Below are positions 54,136 through 64,000 of a stretch of DNA of 64,000 nucleotides, piece by piece. The stretch spans positions 1,526,150 through 1,590,149 of the forward strand of contig LR991653.1 in the NCBI GenBank assembly GCA_905171695.1, in the 5' to 3' direction. The number at the start of each line of letters is the position of its first letter. The stretch's first letter is position 1. The notes beneath the pieces were generated by a model that was not told the DNA's origin, ran no database searches, and was given only the letters and a program-made list of their open reading frames with translations. This stretch comes from Candidatus Methanoperedentaceae archaeon GB37 (GTDB lineage Archaea > Halobacteriota > Methanosarcinia > Methanosarcinales > EX4572-44). The translations under genes and the position numbers were made by a program.

Positions 54136-57100
54136 TCAGCTTATCGTGATCGCACCCTTTGGTCGCACCACGACCACCACGAGACTCCCCACAGTGTTGT
54201 TCGCATTGCTCGCACTCCCACGGATGTGCGCCACGCCTGCAACAGGGCTTGTGAGATTGACACGATCAGAGCCACTGACAGTCTTTGCTATGCTCGTCTT
54301 CGTCTGATCGTGGTTGAAGTACCCTATATCGGTATAGAGCTGCACACTCGCTATCGCAGGGTTGCCGTCAGTATACCATGTTCTCATCGTGATATTCGAC
54401 GTCTCGCCGATGAGTATCAGAGTGGGATCTGCACTCAACTCCAGACTGCCAAGTCCTATGTAATCCACATCAGCGCCACTGCCACCTGTGCTCGTACCCC
54501 CGCCAAAAGTGATGTTTACAGTGATGTTCTCTCCGTTCACATCTGTGTAGGTAAGATTTGACCCAGGTAGTATCAATGGTATGAACCCGGCGCCTTCGAC
54601 CACGAGCTGGTACCACACACCCCAGCTCTCACCCACCCCAAGACTCGGCAGGTCCCATGTGAGCGTGGTTATGTTCCCCACAGTGTTTATATTGGGCTCA
54701 GCATTGCCTGTACCAGGACCTATCACTGTTCCGTTCTCTCCACCCGTGACATTCGTGGAATTGCCCCAGGTAGCATTGCTGCTGTTAGCAACATAGGTCG
54801 CGGTTGCAAGCGAGAGGTTCGTAATGTAATTATGAGGGATTAAAAGGTTCATCGTTGGTCCACTTGCCGTAAAATTGGTTATATTTGCAGCAATCCCACG
54901 GAATATGCTCTGCAGCACACTTGCACTCGGCGCAAAGTAATACTCACCACCCGTGATCTTCGCAATCTCGGAGAGCACAGGATCAACCTCGGACTCACTA
55001 CTCCCAAAACCGACCGTGTAGATCACAGTATTATTAGCAGCAGCGCGCTCTGCTTCAAGGAGGAGCGAGTGATACCCAGCATTATCCAGCCCATCAGTCA
55101 TCAAAACCATTGTGGAGTTACCAGAGACACTCGCAAGCTCACCATTAGCCACAAACATACCCTCATCGATCGCAGTGAGCCCATCAGCAGTGAAGTTATT
55201 GATAGAAGCGTTGAGGTGAAGAAGAGTATCATTGTTAAGAGTGGAGGAAAGGTCGGCGTGCCACTCGGTCCAGTCGAGGTCCTGGCTTACAGTGAGGTTG
55301 AACCTTGACGTGTTGCCGAGGACGTTCGTGCCGTTCACGATCACATGATACGTTGCGTCTTCGAGATACAGGCTGAACTCCTCAAAACCTGTTGTGTTGT
55401 TAGAGGATGCGACAACATCAACACCTTTGTATAGGTATAGATCAAGATTATCGCTCTGGTTATCCCATGTGAGATTGAATGTGACTCTCGTTCTGGTCGC
55501 ATTGAATGTGCAGTTATACGGATGATCCGAGACGAGATTCTCTACAGAAGGATAACTAACAATAACCCCTGTTTCATTCCAGATTTCTACATTTCTTACC
55601 TTGTTGTCGTAATCATGCGGATCATAGAAGCTGACCACATTGAGTCCATCTTGCACATAATCAGTAATATCGTATTCGTAATCATCCTTCCATTGTCCAT
55701 TTCCGCTGGATGGGGGCGGAACCCATGTGAGAGTCTCTCCATTCACATCGATGCGGCAGTCTCCAGAGTAGTCAAGATCATATCCATCAAATCGGAGCGT
55801 GTACTGTGACGTGGTCGGCACATCAAAGTAACCCACCCACGTACTGTTATTTCGCACGTAACTGCTCTGACTGAATCTGTTTGCCACGCTCTCGTTGCTG
55901 TAGAGGACAAGCCCGCATCTGTCTCCATTGGTCTCGTTGAAGCTTGAGATGAACGCGTGGGATGCGAGTTTTACAGCGCTCTTCTTGTCGATGTAGGTGG
56001 TGATGTTGAACTCTTCGCTTTCGCTGCCTGTACCTCTTACCTGCACGGTCCAGACTCCGTTCTCGACTGTCTCTGCATCGGTATCAGGATACGTATACGG
56101 GAGTGGATGAACCCAGATGTACTCTGAGGTCTCTCTTGTGATTGTGTATGTGACTGTGACGAGCGGGCGCCAGCCGTTGAGGGTGTAGTGATGAGCTTCG
56201 GTATCGGTCTCGCTTGATGCAAACCGATCGGCGCCCGCGCCGTCATAGCCCTCCCCTACAAGCACGATGTTACACTCCTCGCCCCACTCTGGAAGACGAT
56301 CGCCGCTCCAGTTCGCACTCGTGATATTGAACTCGACCACCTCGTCATCGATCGATGATGAGAGTGCCACTGAGTCGATGAGATATGAATCAATGTCCGC
56401 GCTGCTGAAACTGCCGTTTGCCCACGCCTGCGATGTAGAGTTATCACTACAGTTCCATGTTGGGTCGTCACCATAACCTGTCACGAGATCGTAGATGTTG
56501 ATGGATCTCGGCTCACTGCCAGGATCAGAGGTTGAGCTTATGCCGCGCAGATACATCGTCACACTCTCGATTCTCGCGTTATCTGTTGGCGCACTCGGAA
56601 GCTTCCACCGCATGATCGAACACGCCTCTTCACCACCGCTCATTTCGTCCGTTACATAGAATGAGGTCTCGTCTGTAAAGACCGTGTTCGGGCTTGCCGA
56701 TGTGATGTACGTGTCAAACTCAGGGGAGCGGAGATCGATCGGAACAGCCTCCCGATCATCGAAGTAGTAGCCGGTGGTGTCAGTGTTGTTGACACCATAG
56801 CGTATCTTCATTTCATCGATGTACACACAATCATCATATTCGCTTCCACTTCCATCCTTCACATATTCCCACTTTAGGGTATGTGTGCCTGCATCAAGGG
56901 ATTCATTAAAACGCATCCAGCTGGTGTTGCCTGCCACATGCAATTCCCTAGCGCCATCGATGTAAAAATTGAAGAAATCGTGATAGCGTTCACTGCTTAT
57001 CCTGTACCAGAACTCCACTGATCCACTTTGGTTGAGAGTCACGGTTCTATCCAGCCATGTTGTCTCTCCATCGCTTATGTTTCCGCTCTGTGCAGACTTC

Positions 57101-60100
57101 TTGCCACTGTGATAATCATCAGTTGTGGTCGTCCAGCTCTGATCGCCTCCTGTGGAATAATTAGATCCCAGCGAGCCTCTTTCATAATCATCTTCAAGGT
57201 GCACACTGCCCGTAGATTCTGTTCCGTACACGTTACCATCTGGACTGGTCAGCGTCAAATTCAGATCAGCAGAACTGTTATCCCATCTCAGAAGTACCTT
57301 GAAATCGTTGACAGACTCGTTGACTATGAATGTGTCAATGAACGATGCAAAGGGTAGGTCATCAGAGAACTGGCAGGAGTATCCGTCTCCTTTTATATCT
57401 ACCTCTGCCGGGTAGTATGCGATCCGAGTATTATTGGCAAGGACCTCTACATTTCGTATTTCATTATTCCATGGAGAACCAGTGCAGTAATCGTGATAAT
57501 CATAAAACGTTACAGTATTGGAGCCGTTCTGAACAAGATTAGTAATATCATACTCATAGTCCATCCACCCCGGATTACAGTCCCTGGTGCCATGCGAGGG
57601 TGGAGGGATTAAGGTAAAGTTCACACCATTGATCTGAATCAAACACTCACCGGCATCGCTGCCACCATAATTGGGACTGGCATCGAAGTGATCATCAAGG
57701 TCATATCCTTCAAACCTGAGTGTGTACGTTGGATTGGATATAGGCACAAGACACCCTTCCGTCTCGTAATCATGCGGGGTGAATCCTTCGTCTCCGTACT
57801 CGATCTTGGTTATGTCGTAGTCGCTGATCTCCTGTGCGATCGAGTTGTAGACGCTCTGCAGGTCTGAGCTTGTGGGTGCGTTGTAGTATGTGCCTCCTGT
57901 CTCGGTTGCGATGCGCTGGAGGAGTGGTTCGTCGATGTATGATGCGCTGCCAAGTCCGATCGTGTATATTGTGATGCCGTTTGCATTTGCTGTCGAGATC
58001 GCATTTGAACAATCTTGATCCGATCCTGCATTGCACTTGCCGTCTGTGAGGACGATCATGATCTTTCTTGCATCACTGCGTCCGTTTATGAGCATGGTGT
58101 TTGCATCTTCCATTCCATCTCCCATTGCGGTGCTGCCAGAGGCGTATATTCCATCGATTGCGTCTCTGAGAAGTGTTCTGTTCTCTGATGTGTTCAGTAG
58201 TGTCAGGTTTACATCAACCCTGCTGGACGTTGAGAACGATACCACTCCGACCTGTGCGTTCGAGACAAGGTTCTCCATGAAGACCTTTGCCGCTGTCTTT
58301 GCATCGGTCATCGGCTGCTCAGGGTCGTCGCCGAGGAATTTCATGCTTCCTGAGCGGTCGAGTACGAGCACCACATCCAGCGGCGTGCCAGCGTAGTAGT
58401 CAGGATCCATGCTCCCTGAGCGGTCAAGTACGAGCATTGCTGACGCTGCTGGTCGTGTGATCGGTAGCTCGCCTTCAACCGATACTATGGTTGTGACGTT
58501 GACGGTATCACTTGAGTTGATGCTCTCTGGTTCGATCGTGATGTTCACAGAGAGGAATGGCTGGTCTTTTATCTCAACTGTGGTCGATGCGTTTATCGTC
58601 CCGTTTCTTGCTGTGATGGTGGCATTCCCGGCTTGCGTGCCACTTGTGAATGTTGCATAGATTCTGCCGTCTGTGTTCGTACTCGTGTTTAAGACGTCTG
58701 TTGCGTTCACGCCAGGGATTGTGATCTCTCCGAGTGTGGTGTTCATACTCTCGAGTGTCACGTTGATCTCTGGAAGTGTGTGCCCCCATTCGTCGAGTGC
58801 CACGAGGGTTAGGGTGGAGTTGTGGTTTCCACTGAGGTTCTGGGTGAGAACGGCAGATGGGCTTGCATAGAAGATGAAGCTTGCAAGGCTTCCTGCTATG
58901 AAGCTTAAGTGTGTGGTGTTGGTTATATTGGTCGGTCCTGTCGCGTTCTCGTATGTTGCGTAGACGTCCACGGTCTCAACGTATGGGGTTGGTCCGACGA
59001 GTGTTGTCGCTGTAGCGGTCTCATTCAAGGGTATGAGTGTTGTGCCTCCTGTTGTTGTGAAGCGCACCTGTTCTTTAATCGGGCAGCAATCGGGGAGGAC
59101 AGGGTTTAAGAATTGGTCGACTATCTGCGCATGGAGCCTGCACTTGTCCTCGTTATTTGCGTAGAGGATGCCTGGTGTACGGCTCAACAAGAGGTCACAG
59201 GCGTAGTCTGCAACCCCTGTGATCGTGATCGTCGTCTTCACCGCAGAGTCTGGGATTGTGATGTTGATCGTGTTAGTCCCTGCCCTCTTATCCGTTCTGA
59301 AGATGGTTGATGCAACCCCATCCTGGCGGGTGGTGTTCTCCTCTGGTGTTAGGGTGAGTGAGTTGTACTCGATCGGGCTGTTGTACTTTGTATTGGGTGG
59401 TGGTGTTGCAGTGAAGTTAAGAGTTGTCTTCTCTACAGGATTGCCATAGCGATCAGAGACTCTCACTCTTATCGGATACGTCGTGTTCACGGTGTACTCG
59501 TCATCATAGGATACGGTCATGGTGTGGGGGGCTGCTGGAGTATACGTGATCTTGGTCGTCTTCGTGGCACTGCCCGCGGTTGCGGTGAGAGTGAAGTTTC
59601 CTGCAAGTGTGGAGTTGATGAGAAGAGAGACGTTTGAACTGGTCGCATCCGTCTTGTTGGCGAGTCTCAGACTGACCTCGCTCTCTCCTTCCTCACTTCC
59701 TGCACTGTAATTGACAAAGATCTCTGTCAGCGTCCCGGGTGCTCTTGTAATCTCCACGTATTCTGTGATCTCTCCAAGAATGTCTCTTATCGTGAGGTTC
59801 AGTCCCACATCTGCAGTGGTATTCACGTTCTGATACTCGTCATACACTGTCAGGTTCACTCTTGTCTCGTTGCCCGCTCTGATCGGGTTCTGGCTGAGTC
59901 TGGTCTCTATCGAGGATGGAGTTCCTGGTGTGAAGCTCACGTTCGTGGTGTTGTACGTCGCATTCACACTCGCATTCACGGTAGCAATGCCAGCAATGGT
60001 CGAGTTCGCCCATACCACAGCCATGCCTGACCCATTAGTGTATGCTGACTCCGCACTGAGGTTTCCAAGGCTCGTTGTGAGATTGACAAGCGTGTTCTTC

Positions 60101-60261
60101 TGCGGTGTTGAGTTGTTGAGCACCGTTATGGTCACGTTCACACTATCACCCACCGGGGTCTCGAACGACTCTGGTATGATCTGTATCTCAAGTCCAACCG
60201 CAAGCCCACACAGGAGCGCGAGGGTCACTATCATCAGCAGTATTCTACAGGGACGGTTCAT
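54136..60261 (-). CDS. giant secreted protein with Ig-like, von Willebrand A and DNRLRE-like domains
   Basis: About 2041 residues from ATG 60261 (15 bases inside a longer frame), chosen because it begins with a signal peptide, MNRPCRILLMIVTLALLCGL. Residues to about 600 are Ig-like (invasin/Big_1 type) repeats rich in NxT/NxS sites. A VWA domain follows (about 630-825): LDRSGSMKFLG, STAMGDGMED, IMIVLTDGKC. The first MIDAS motif is duplicated just ahead of it (LVLDRSGSMDPDYY). Then come two copies of a YTLRFEGYDLD...YEYDIT domain, a DNRLRE-like domain (FDTYITSASPNTVF...MRWKLPSAP) and a second, incomplete VWA (TMVLMTDGLDNAG) without a DxSxS. The C-terminus is beta-rich with no membrane anchor. 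Likely a glycosylated cell-surface or matrix adhesin. Confidence 0.85.
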   Translation of the reverse strand: MNRPCRILLMIVTLALLCGLAVGLEIQIIPESFETPVGDSVNVTITVLNNSTPQKNTLVNLTTSLGNLSAESAYTNGSGMAVVWANSTIAGIATVNASVNATYNTTNVSFTPGTPSSIETRLSQNPIRAGNETRVNLTVYDEYQNVNTTADVGLNLTIRDILGEITEYVEITRAPGTLTEIFVNYSAGSEEGESEVSLRLANKTDATSSNVSLLINSTLAGNFTLTATAGSATKTTKITYTPAAPHTMTVSYDDEYTVNTTYPIRVRVSDRYGNPVEKTTLNFTATPPPNTKYNSPIEYNSLTLTPEENTTRQDGVASTIFRTDKRAGTNTINITIPDSAVKTTITITGVADYACDLLLSRTPGILYANNEDKCRLHAQIVDQFLNPVLPDCCPIKEQVRFTTTGGTTLIPLNETATATTLVGPTPYVETVDVYATYENATGPTNITNTTHLSFIAGSLASFIFYASPSAVLTQNLSGNHNSTLTLVALDEWGHTLPEINVTLESMNTTLGEITIPGVNATDVLNTSTNTDGRIYATFTSGTQAGNATITARNGTINASTTVEIKDQPFLSVNITIEPESINSSDTVNVTTIVSVEGELPITRPAASAMLVLDRSGSMDPDYYAGTPLDVVLVLDRSGSMKFLGDDPEQPMTDAKTAAKVFMENLVSNAQVGVVSFSTSSRVDVNLTLLNTSENRTLLRDAIDGIYASGSTAMGDGMEDANTMLINGRSDARKIMIVLTDGKCNAGSDQDCSNAISTANANGITIYTIGLGSASYIDEPLLQRIATETGGTYYNAPTSSDLQSVYNSIAQEISDYDITKIEYGDEGFTPHDYETEGCLVPISNPTYTLRFEGYDLDDHFDASPNYGGSDAGECLIQINGVNFTLIPPPSHGTRDCNPGWMDYEYDITNLVQNGSNTVTFYDYHDYCTGSPWNNEIRNVEVLANNTRIAYYPAEVDIKGDGYSCQFSDDLPFASFIDTFIVNESVNDFKVLLRWDNSSADLNLTLTSPDGNVYGTESTGSVHLEDDYERGSLGSNYSTGGDQSWTTTTDDYHSGKKSAQSGNISDGETTWLDRTVTLNQSGSVEFWYRISSERYHDFFNFYIDGARELHVAGNTSWMRFNESLDAGTHTLKWEYVKDGSGSEYDDCVYIDEMKIRYGVNNTDTTGYYFDDREAVPIDLRSPEFDTYITSASPNTVFTDETSFYVTDEMSGGEEACSIMRWKLPSAPTDNARIESVTMYLRGISSTSDPGSEPRSINIYDLVTGYGDDPTWNCSDNSTSQAWANGSFSSADIDSYLIDSVALSSSIDDEVVEFNITSANWSGDRLPEWGEECNIVLVGEGYDGAGADRFASSETDTEAHHYTLNGWRPLVTVTYTITRETSEYIWVHPLPYTYPDTDAETVENGVWTVQVRGTGSESEEFNITTYIDKKSAVKLASHAFISSFNETNGDRCGLVLYSNESVANRFSQSSYVRNNSTWVGYFDVPTTSQYTLRFDGYDLDYSGDCRIDVNGETLTWVPPPSSGNGQWKDDYEYDITDYVQDGLNVVSFYDPHDYDNKVRNVEIWNETGVIVSYPSVENLVSDHPYNCTFNATRTRVTFNLTWDNQSDNLDLYLYKGVDVVASSNNTTGFEEFSLYLEDATYHVIVNGTNVLGNTSRFNLTVSQDLDWTEWHADLSSTLNNDTLLHLNASINNFTADGLTAIDEGMFVANGELASVSGNSTMVLMTDGLDNAGYHSLLLEAERAAANNTVIYTVGFGSSESEVDPVLSEIAKITGGEYYFAPSASVLQSIFRGIAANITNFTASGPTMNLLIPHNYITNLSLATATYVANSSNATWGNSTNVTGGENGTVIGPGTGNAEPNINTVGNITTLTWDLPSLGVGESWGVWYQLVVEGAGFIPLILPGSNLTYTDVNGENITVNITFGGGTSTGGSGADVDYIGLGSLELSADPTLILIGETSNITMRTWYTDGNPAIASVQLYTDIGYFNHDQTKTSIAKTVSGSDRVNLTSPVAGVAHIRGSASNANNTVGSLVVVVVRPKGAITIS

Positions 60262-60289
60262 CTGCAACACCCACACACTATATGCACAT

Positions 60290-60303
60290 ACAAATATATA
60301 TAT
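60290..60303 (-). promoter_or_regulatory. TATA box candidate for the giant surface protein gene
   Basis: On the minus strand aatatatatatttg lies about 30-40 bases before the ATG at 60261. Archaeal spacing predicts transcription from about 60270, giving a very short leader and supporting 60261 over the upstream ATG at 60276. Confidence 0.5.
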
Positions 60304-60491
60304 TGCGTGAGCATAATTTCGGGTTGAAGAAAGAGAGCTGTCGCTCAGGAAAAGTAGAATCTCTCAAACGCTTGGGCAGATACTTTACGAAATTTTTGAG
60401 AAGAGGCGATCAGAGAGCTCTATAACTTCATATATTTAGAGGTGGCTTGGGAGGAGTCTCTCTTAGGTGAGAATTTGGGTTGGTGATTTTT

Positions 60492-60662
60492 TCAGTACCA
60501 TGCTTTCCGTTTCCATCTGTAGTTTCGCATTCGTTTTGTTCTTCCGAATCCACAGTAGGAGCAGATCTTTTTGTTGGTGTGGAATGATACTCTGCCGCAT
60601 CGTCGGCATTTGATATGTGTTCGCTTCTGTCTTTTTCCTTGTGAAGGCGTTCCTTTACTCAT
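60492..60662 (-). CDS. rpl37e: ribosomal protein L37e
   Basis: 56 residues. [18 protein letters not shown] at the start, a zinc ribbon CRRCG and [13 protein letters not shown], and a basic end [11 protein letters not shown]. This is the complete eukaryote/archaeal L37e. It lies 17 bases after the LSm gene, the usual archaeal gene pair, and the two are surely co-transcribed. Confidence 0.96.
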   Translation of the reverse strand: MSKGTPSQGKRQKRTHIKCRRCGRVSFHTNKKICSYCGFGRTKRMRNYRWKRKAWY

Positions 60663-60679
60663 ATTGATACGATCCTCTT

Positions 60680-60898
60680 TTATGGTGAGATAAATATTAT
60701 GTTGTCGCCACGCACCACGATCGTTCCGAACTTCCTTGTTGTGTTGTCGTTCATTATCTCTTCGGCGTTGTCGAGCACGAGGTTCATGTGCATGTCGTAA
60801 CCTTGTAACTGTCCACGGAACTCTCTATGTCCTTTTAAGCGTACAAAGACGTTAGAGTTCAGTGTTTCATTCAAAACGTCAAGTGGCCTCTTTCCCAT
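60680..60898 (-). CDS. Sm-like archaeal protein (SmAP/LSm)
   Basis: 72 residues. Sm1 motif: [20 protein letters not shown] with [11 protein letters not shown]; Sm2 motif: [15 protein letters not shown]. These form heptameric rings that bind U-rich RNA. Length is typical. It leads the small L37e operon and is oriented away from polB, with about 150 bases between. Confidence 0.96.
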   Translation of the reverse strand: MGKRPLDVLNETLNSNVFVRLKGHREFRGQLQGYDMHMNLVLDNAEEIMNDNTTRKFGTIVVRGDNIIFISP

Positions 60899-61048
60899 CT
60901 ACAGACGCTCCTTCAAGATGCTGATCTTTCGAAACGGAATATACTTGAGTGCATGAGTCTGGTATCATCATGAGGATTGAAGATACTTAAAGCTAACGAG
61001 CCAGTGGGGTTCTTGAGCTTGGAGTTGTGATGGCAAGACATATAACGT

Positions 61049-63691
61049 ATGCTGGCTTATGGCGTCTATGTGTTGAAGTTCCAGGTCTTTGATGCTGATT
61101 ATATCTATGATGATGCTGGGAAGCCTCTTCTGCGTTTCTATGGGCGTGACGAGGAGGGTTCGAGTATCTGTTGTTTCGTGCCCAACTTTGAACCTTATTT
61201 CTATCTTAAAACTGATCTTGATGTGAAGGAGAGGCTTGAGAGAGAGTTTGAGGAGATTGTGCGTGTGGAAGAGGTCCTGAGGTTCCCGCCTCTCGGTTAC
61301 TTCAGAGCCCCTCTTCCGATGTATCGAGTGGTTCTCTCTGACCCAAAGAGTGTGCCAGAGATACGTGATGCCGTGGGCGAGTTTGGCGAGGTCTTCGAGA
61401 CAGATATTCTCTTTCGGAATCGATACATGATCGATCATGGTATTGGTGGTATGAGCTGGGTTCAGGTTGAGGAGGAGGACGCGGGTGGGGTCAGGGTTGA
61501 CGGTGTTAACTGCGATAAGTGTGTTGTGGGACAGCTCACGCATATCGAGAGAGTCTCGAACGTGAAGCTTCGGTACCTCGCATTCGATATTGAGTGTCTC
61601 ACGACAGGTGGCATGCCTGACCCAAAGACGTCTCCTATTATACTGATCAGTTTCTCGTTCAAGCCTGCGTATAACGGCTTGGATTCGCTCGTGCTCGTTG
61701 CAAAGCCTGTCAACGGAGACGGTGTTGAGGGTTGCAGGGACGAGGTCGAGCTTATCAGGCGCTTCTGTGAGATCGTCAGGGATTTTGACCCTGATGTGAT
61801 CTTCGGGTACAACTCGAACGGCTTTGATTTCCCCTACATCGTGGACCGGGTGAAACACCTCAACCTCGATCTGAAGCTTGATATCGGGAGAGATGGGCGA
61901 CCAGTCTACTATCGGCGCATCGGAACGACCAGTCGCGTGAGTGTAACAGGAAGGATCATCGTTGATCTCCTCCCGATCATTCGAAGAGAGTTCAGTTTGA
62001 AGCAGTACACGCTTCGAAATACTGCAAAAGAGCTTTTAGAGATGGAAAAACATGATGTCAGTCCTGATATGATGGCAGAGTACTGGGAGGACGACTCACT
62101 TCTCCCGATCTTCATCGAGTACTCTCGCAACGACTCCCATCTTGCAATGGAGCTTATGATGCGCTATCGATTGCTTGACAAATACATCGCTCTTGCAAAG
62201 ATCAGTGGCTCACTGCTCCAAGAGATCCTTGACAGCGGACAGACAGCGATGGTTGAGAATATACTCCTCAGTGAGTATCACGCCAACGATCGTGTTGTGC
62301 CGCCAAAACCCAGTGAGAAGCTCTCATCGAGGCGCAAGCAGGTTGAAGAGCTCAAAGGCGGGGAAGTGCTGGAGCCAGAGCACGGCTTGCTCGAGGACAT
62401 AGTGATACTCGATTATCGCTCACTCTACCCAAGCATAATGATGGCACACAACCTCTGTTACACAACAGAGATCATAGCTGACGAACCAGACGATCCAGCC
62501 GACGTTATTACAACACCCTCGGGAGCGCGTTTCGTATCAAGGAGCGTGTCTCGTGGGATCGTGCCGCAGATCCTGGAGAGATTACTTGAAGAGCGGGTCG
62601 AGATAAAGAGACGGATGAAAGAGTCTGATATGGGGTCGGATGAGTTGCACGTGCTTGATGCCACACAGCTTGCGCTGAAGATCCTCCTGAACAGCTTCTA
62701 TGGATACGCTGGTTATGCTCGTGCACGACTATACAGCCTCAACCTTGCAAACTCGGTTACGAGCTATGGACGTGAGAACATACTCCGCACCAAGAAGCTG
62801 ATCGAAGAAGAACTTGAAAGCATGCCACGAATCGAGAACGCTTCTGAGAGAGTCTTCTTTAAAGTGGTCTATGGCGATACTGACAGTGTCTTTGTGAGAC
62901 TGAAGACCGATGGTAAGAATGCTCTCCCACCCAACTCAAACTCAACGAAAGAGCCCCCCATCTTCAACATAGGGCTTGACGAAGCTGGGCGTATTGGCGA
63001 AGAGATTGCAAGAAGCGTTACTTCTTCACTTGAAGACCCAATGGAACTCGTCTTCGAATCATTTGCACGCAGAGCCATATTTCTCGCAAAGAAGCGATAT
63101 GCAATATGGGTTTTTGAAAAAAGTGGAGACGGTTGGAGAGACAGCATAAAGGTGAAAGGGATGGAGACGGTGCGGCGTGACTGGTGCGAACTTGCATCAG
63201 AGACGCTTGAACAGGTGCTCGAGATCGTGCTCAAGAAGGGCGATATCGACGAAGCAGTAGAGTACGTACGCGGCGTAGTTAAGGACATCCGCAGGCTGAT
63301 GGTTGAACACGATCCAGAGATAATAAGAAAGCTCGTTATAACGAGACGCTACACCAAGAAGGCCGAGAGCTACAATAGCAAACAACCACACATCACAGTG
63401 GTCGAAAAGATCAGGAAGCGAGGCGGAAAAGTACCTGAAGTCGGAGATCGCGTCCCATTCATAATAACAGCTGGAAGCGGCTTACTTGTAGATAGAGCAG
63501 AGGACGCTGAGTACGTGATGGCACACAACGTGCCTGTTGACACAGACTATTACATCCACAAGCAAGTACTTCCACCAGTCGAGAGAATCTTCAAATCCCT
63601 CGGAGTTAACAGAAAACGCCTCAACACACACGCAATCGGTCTCAGTGAACTCGCTGAGAGAGGAACACAGAGGTCACTCATGGACTTTTAG
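61049..63691 (+). CDS. polB: DNA polymerase, family B (proofreading replicative type)
   Basis: 880 residues from ATG 61049. Exonuclease motifs: Exo I AFDIECL (Asp near 177), Exo II FGYNSNGFDFPYI, Exo III YSRNDSHLAMEL. Polymerase motifs: A DYRSLYPSIM (near 455), B KILLNSFYGYAGYAR, C YGDTDSVFV (near 608). It is uninterrupted, with no intein. The replicative helicase MCM is at 8175-10259. The C-terminal thumb and ERGTQRSLMDF tail, a likely PCNA-interacting peptide (QRSLMDF fits QxxLxxF), are present. Confidence 0.96.
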   Translation: MLAYGVYVLKFQVFDADYIYDDAGKPLLRFYGRDEEGSSICCFVPNFEPYFYLKTDLDVKERLEREFEEIVRVEEVLRFPPLGYFRAPLPMYRVVLSDPKSVPEIRDAVGEFGEVFETDILFRNRYMIDHGIGGMSWVQVEEEDAGGVRVDGVNCDKCVVGQLTHIERVSNVKLRYLAFDIECLTTGGMPDPKTSPIILISFSFKPAYNGLDSLVLVAKPVNGDGVEGCRDEVELIRRFCEIVRDFDPDVIFGYNSNGFDFPYIVDRVKHLNLDLKLDIGRDGRPVYYRRIGTTSRVSVTGRIIVDLLPIIRREFSLKQYTLRNTAKELLEMEKHDVSPDMMAEYWEDDSLLPIFIEYSRNDSHLAMELMMRYRLLDKYIALAKISGSLLQEILDSGQTAMVENILLSEYHANDRVVPPKPSEKLSSRRKQVEELKGGEVLEPEHGLLEDIVILDYRSLYPSIMMAHNLCYTTEIIADEPDDPADVITTPSGARFVSRSVSRGIVPQILERLLEERVEIKRRMKESDMGSDELHVLDATQLALKILLNSFYGYAGYARARLYSLNLANSVTSYGRENILRTKKLIEEELESMPRIENASERVFFKVVYGDTDSVFVRLKTDGKNALPPNSNSTKEPPIFNIGLDEAGRIGEEIARSVTSSLEDPMELVFESFARRAIFLAKKRYAIWVFEKSGDGWRDSIKVKGMETVRRDWCELASETLEQVLEIVLKKGDIDEAVEYVRGVVKDIRRLMVEHDPEIIRKLVITRRYTKKAESYNSKQPHITVVEKIRKRGGKVPEVGDRVPFIITAGSGLLVDRAEDAEYVMAHNVPVDTDYYIHKQVLPPVERIFKSLGVNRKRLNTHAIGLSELAERGTQRSLMDF

Positions 63692-63805
63692 ATGCGTCGC
63701 AGGAAAAAACCGTTTAGTTTATATTGCGAGTCTGTGTATCTGTTTTGCTGAGATATGTCTCAGCCTTGTAGATGTGGTCCAAGAATGTCTCAGGGATGAT
63801 AATGT

Positions 63806-64000
63806 ATGATGAATGGCTATGATCAACTGGTAGAAGAGGTTATTGATGCTGGAATATGTGTCTCTTGTGGAAACTGTGCTGCGGTCTGCCCACTCCAGTA
63901 CATCTCCATGGAAGAGAAGAAACCAGTGCAAGATAGAGAGAAGAGAGATGAGATTGAGAAGAGAAGCGGGCTTGCGTGCAACGATTGTAATCTCTGTGCA
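63806..64000 (+). CDS. N-terminus of an F420 hydrogenase/dehydrogenase beta-subunit family protein (FrhB/FdhB-like)
   Basis: 65 codons before the window ends. LVEEVIDAGICVSCGNCAAVCPL is the typical start of FrhB/FdhB-type flavin iron-sulfur proteins, with CxxCxxCxxxCP for a 4Fe-4S cluster and a second Cys set beginning at ACNDCNLC. ATG 63806 or 63809 is the start. Such subunits transfer electrons between F420 and partners in methanogens, ANME and related archaea. The partner genes would lie to the right of the window. Confidence 0.85.
   Translation, partial: MMNGYDQLVEEVIDAGICVSCGNCAAVCPLQYISMEEKKPVQDREKRDEIEKRSGLACNDCNLCA

Noticed and set aside
63735..63815. A C/D-box-like small RNA before the FrhB-like gene
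   Set aside because: atgatga and ctga motifs occur but in the wrong order and spacing, and they overlap the start codon.
1..64000. CRISPR array
   Set aside because: No set of regularly spaced direct repeats was found on reading the window; no cas genes either.

Overview
This window reads as the chromosome of a euryarchaeon close to the methanogen/methanotroph lineages (Methanosarcinales, Syntrophoarchaeum or ANME-like). The placement is inferred from gene content: a split RNA polymerase B subunit (B'' and B'), archaeal MCM, family B DNA polymerase, LSm/L37e pair, tetraether-lipid radical SAM enzyme (Tes family), alternative heme pathway genes (AhbD plus an AhbA/B-type decarboxylase), HypA, and at the right edge an F420-hydrogenase beta-type flavoprotein. 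I could not run a phylogeny.

Layout. 1-7650: a lamin-tail fragment, inositol-phosphate synthase, a TusA-like protein with an unrecognised Cys-rich protein and HypA, class I aldolase, a frameshifted P-type proton ATPase and a decayed transposase. 7650-19310: a broken small gene, MCM, DUF424, two coiled-coil proteins with DUF1786, a class II aldolase, a drug-export type ABC pair, an ADP-ribosylglycohydrolase, then a two-gene restriction-modification (RM) unit that is flanked by a second, damaged copy of the glycohydrolase 3' end. 19313-27036: an archaellum-type FlaC/D/E coiled coil and leftward operons (DUF58/BatA/VWA; DUF2240 plus an unknown). 27084-28094: insertion sequence copy 1.

28190-32009: a KaiC-like ATPase, a KaiC-like/small GTPase fusion and a roadblock protein, followed by heme genes. 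This looks like a compact GTPase signalling unit and is the most interesting system here. 32220-40579: tRNA-Lys and the rpoH-B''-B'-A'-A''-rpl30e-nusA operon. 40582-42912: leftward ilvC, an APS-kinase-like gene and an inositol monophosphatase/FBPase, which could complete the inositol route begun at 199-1326.

43551-51766 is an AT-rich acquired island: a ribbon-helix-helix protein, a fused nuclease-methyltransferase with a specificity subunit carrying an internal stop, two unknown genes (one cut by an IS630-type element), IS copy 2, and an intact IS1634-type transposase. 52159-60261: a DUF457 membrane protein, a Tes-like enzyme and a protein of about 2040 residues with von Willebrand domains. 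60492-64000: L37e, LSm, PolB and the start of an FrhB-like gene.

Single-base lesions are unusually common (ATPase, a small gene at 7653, both IS copies, the IS630 transposase). They may be true decay or sequence error; read data would decide.
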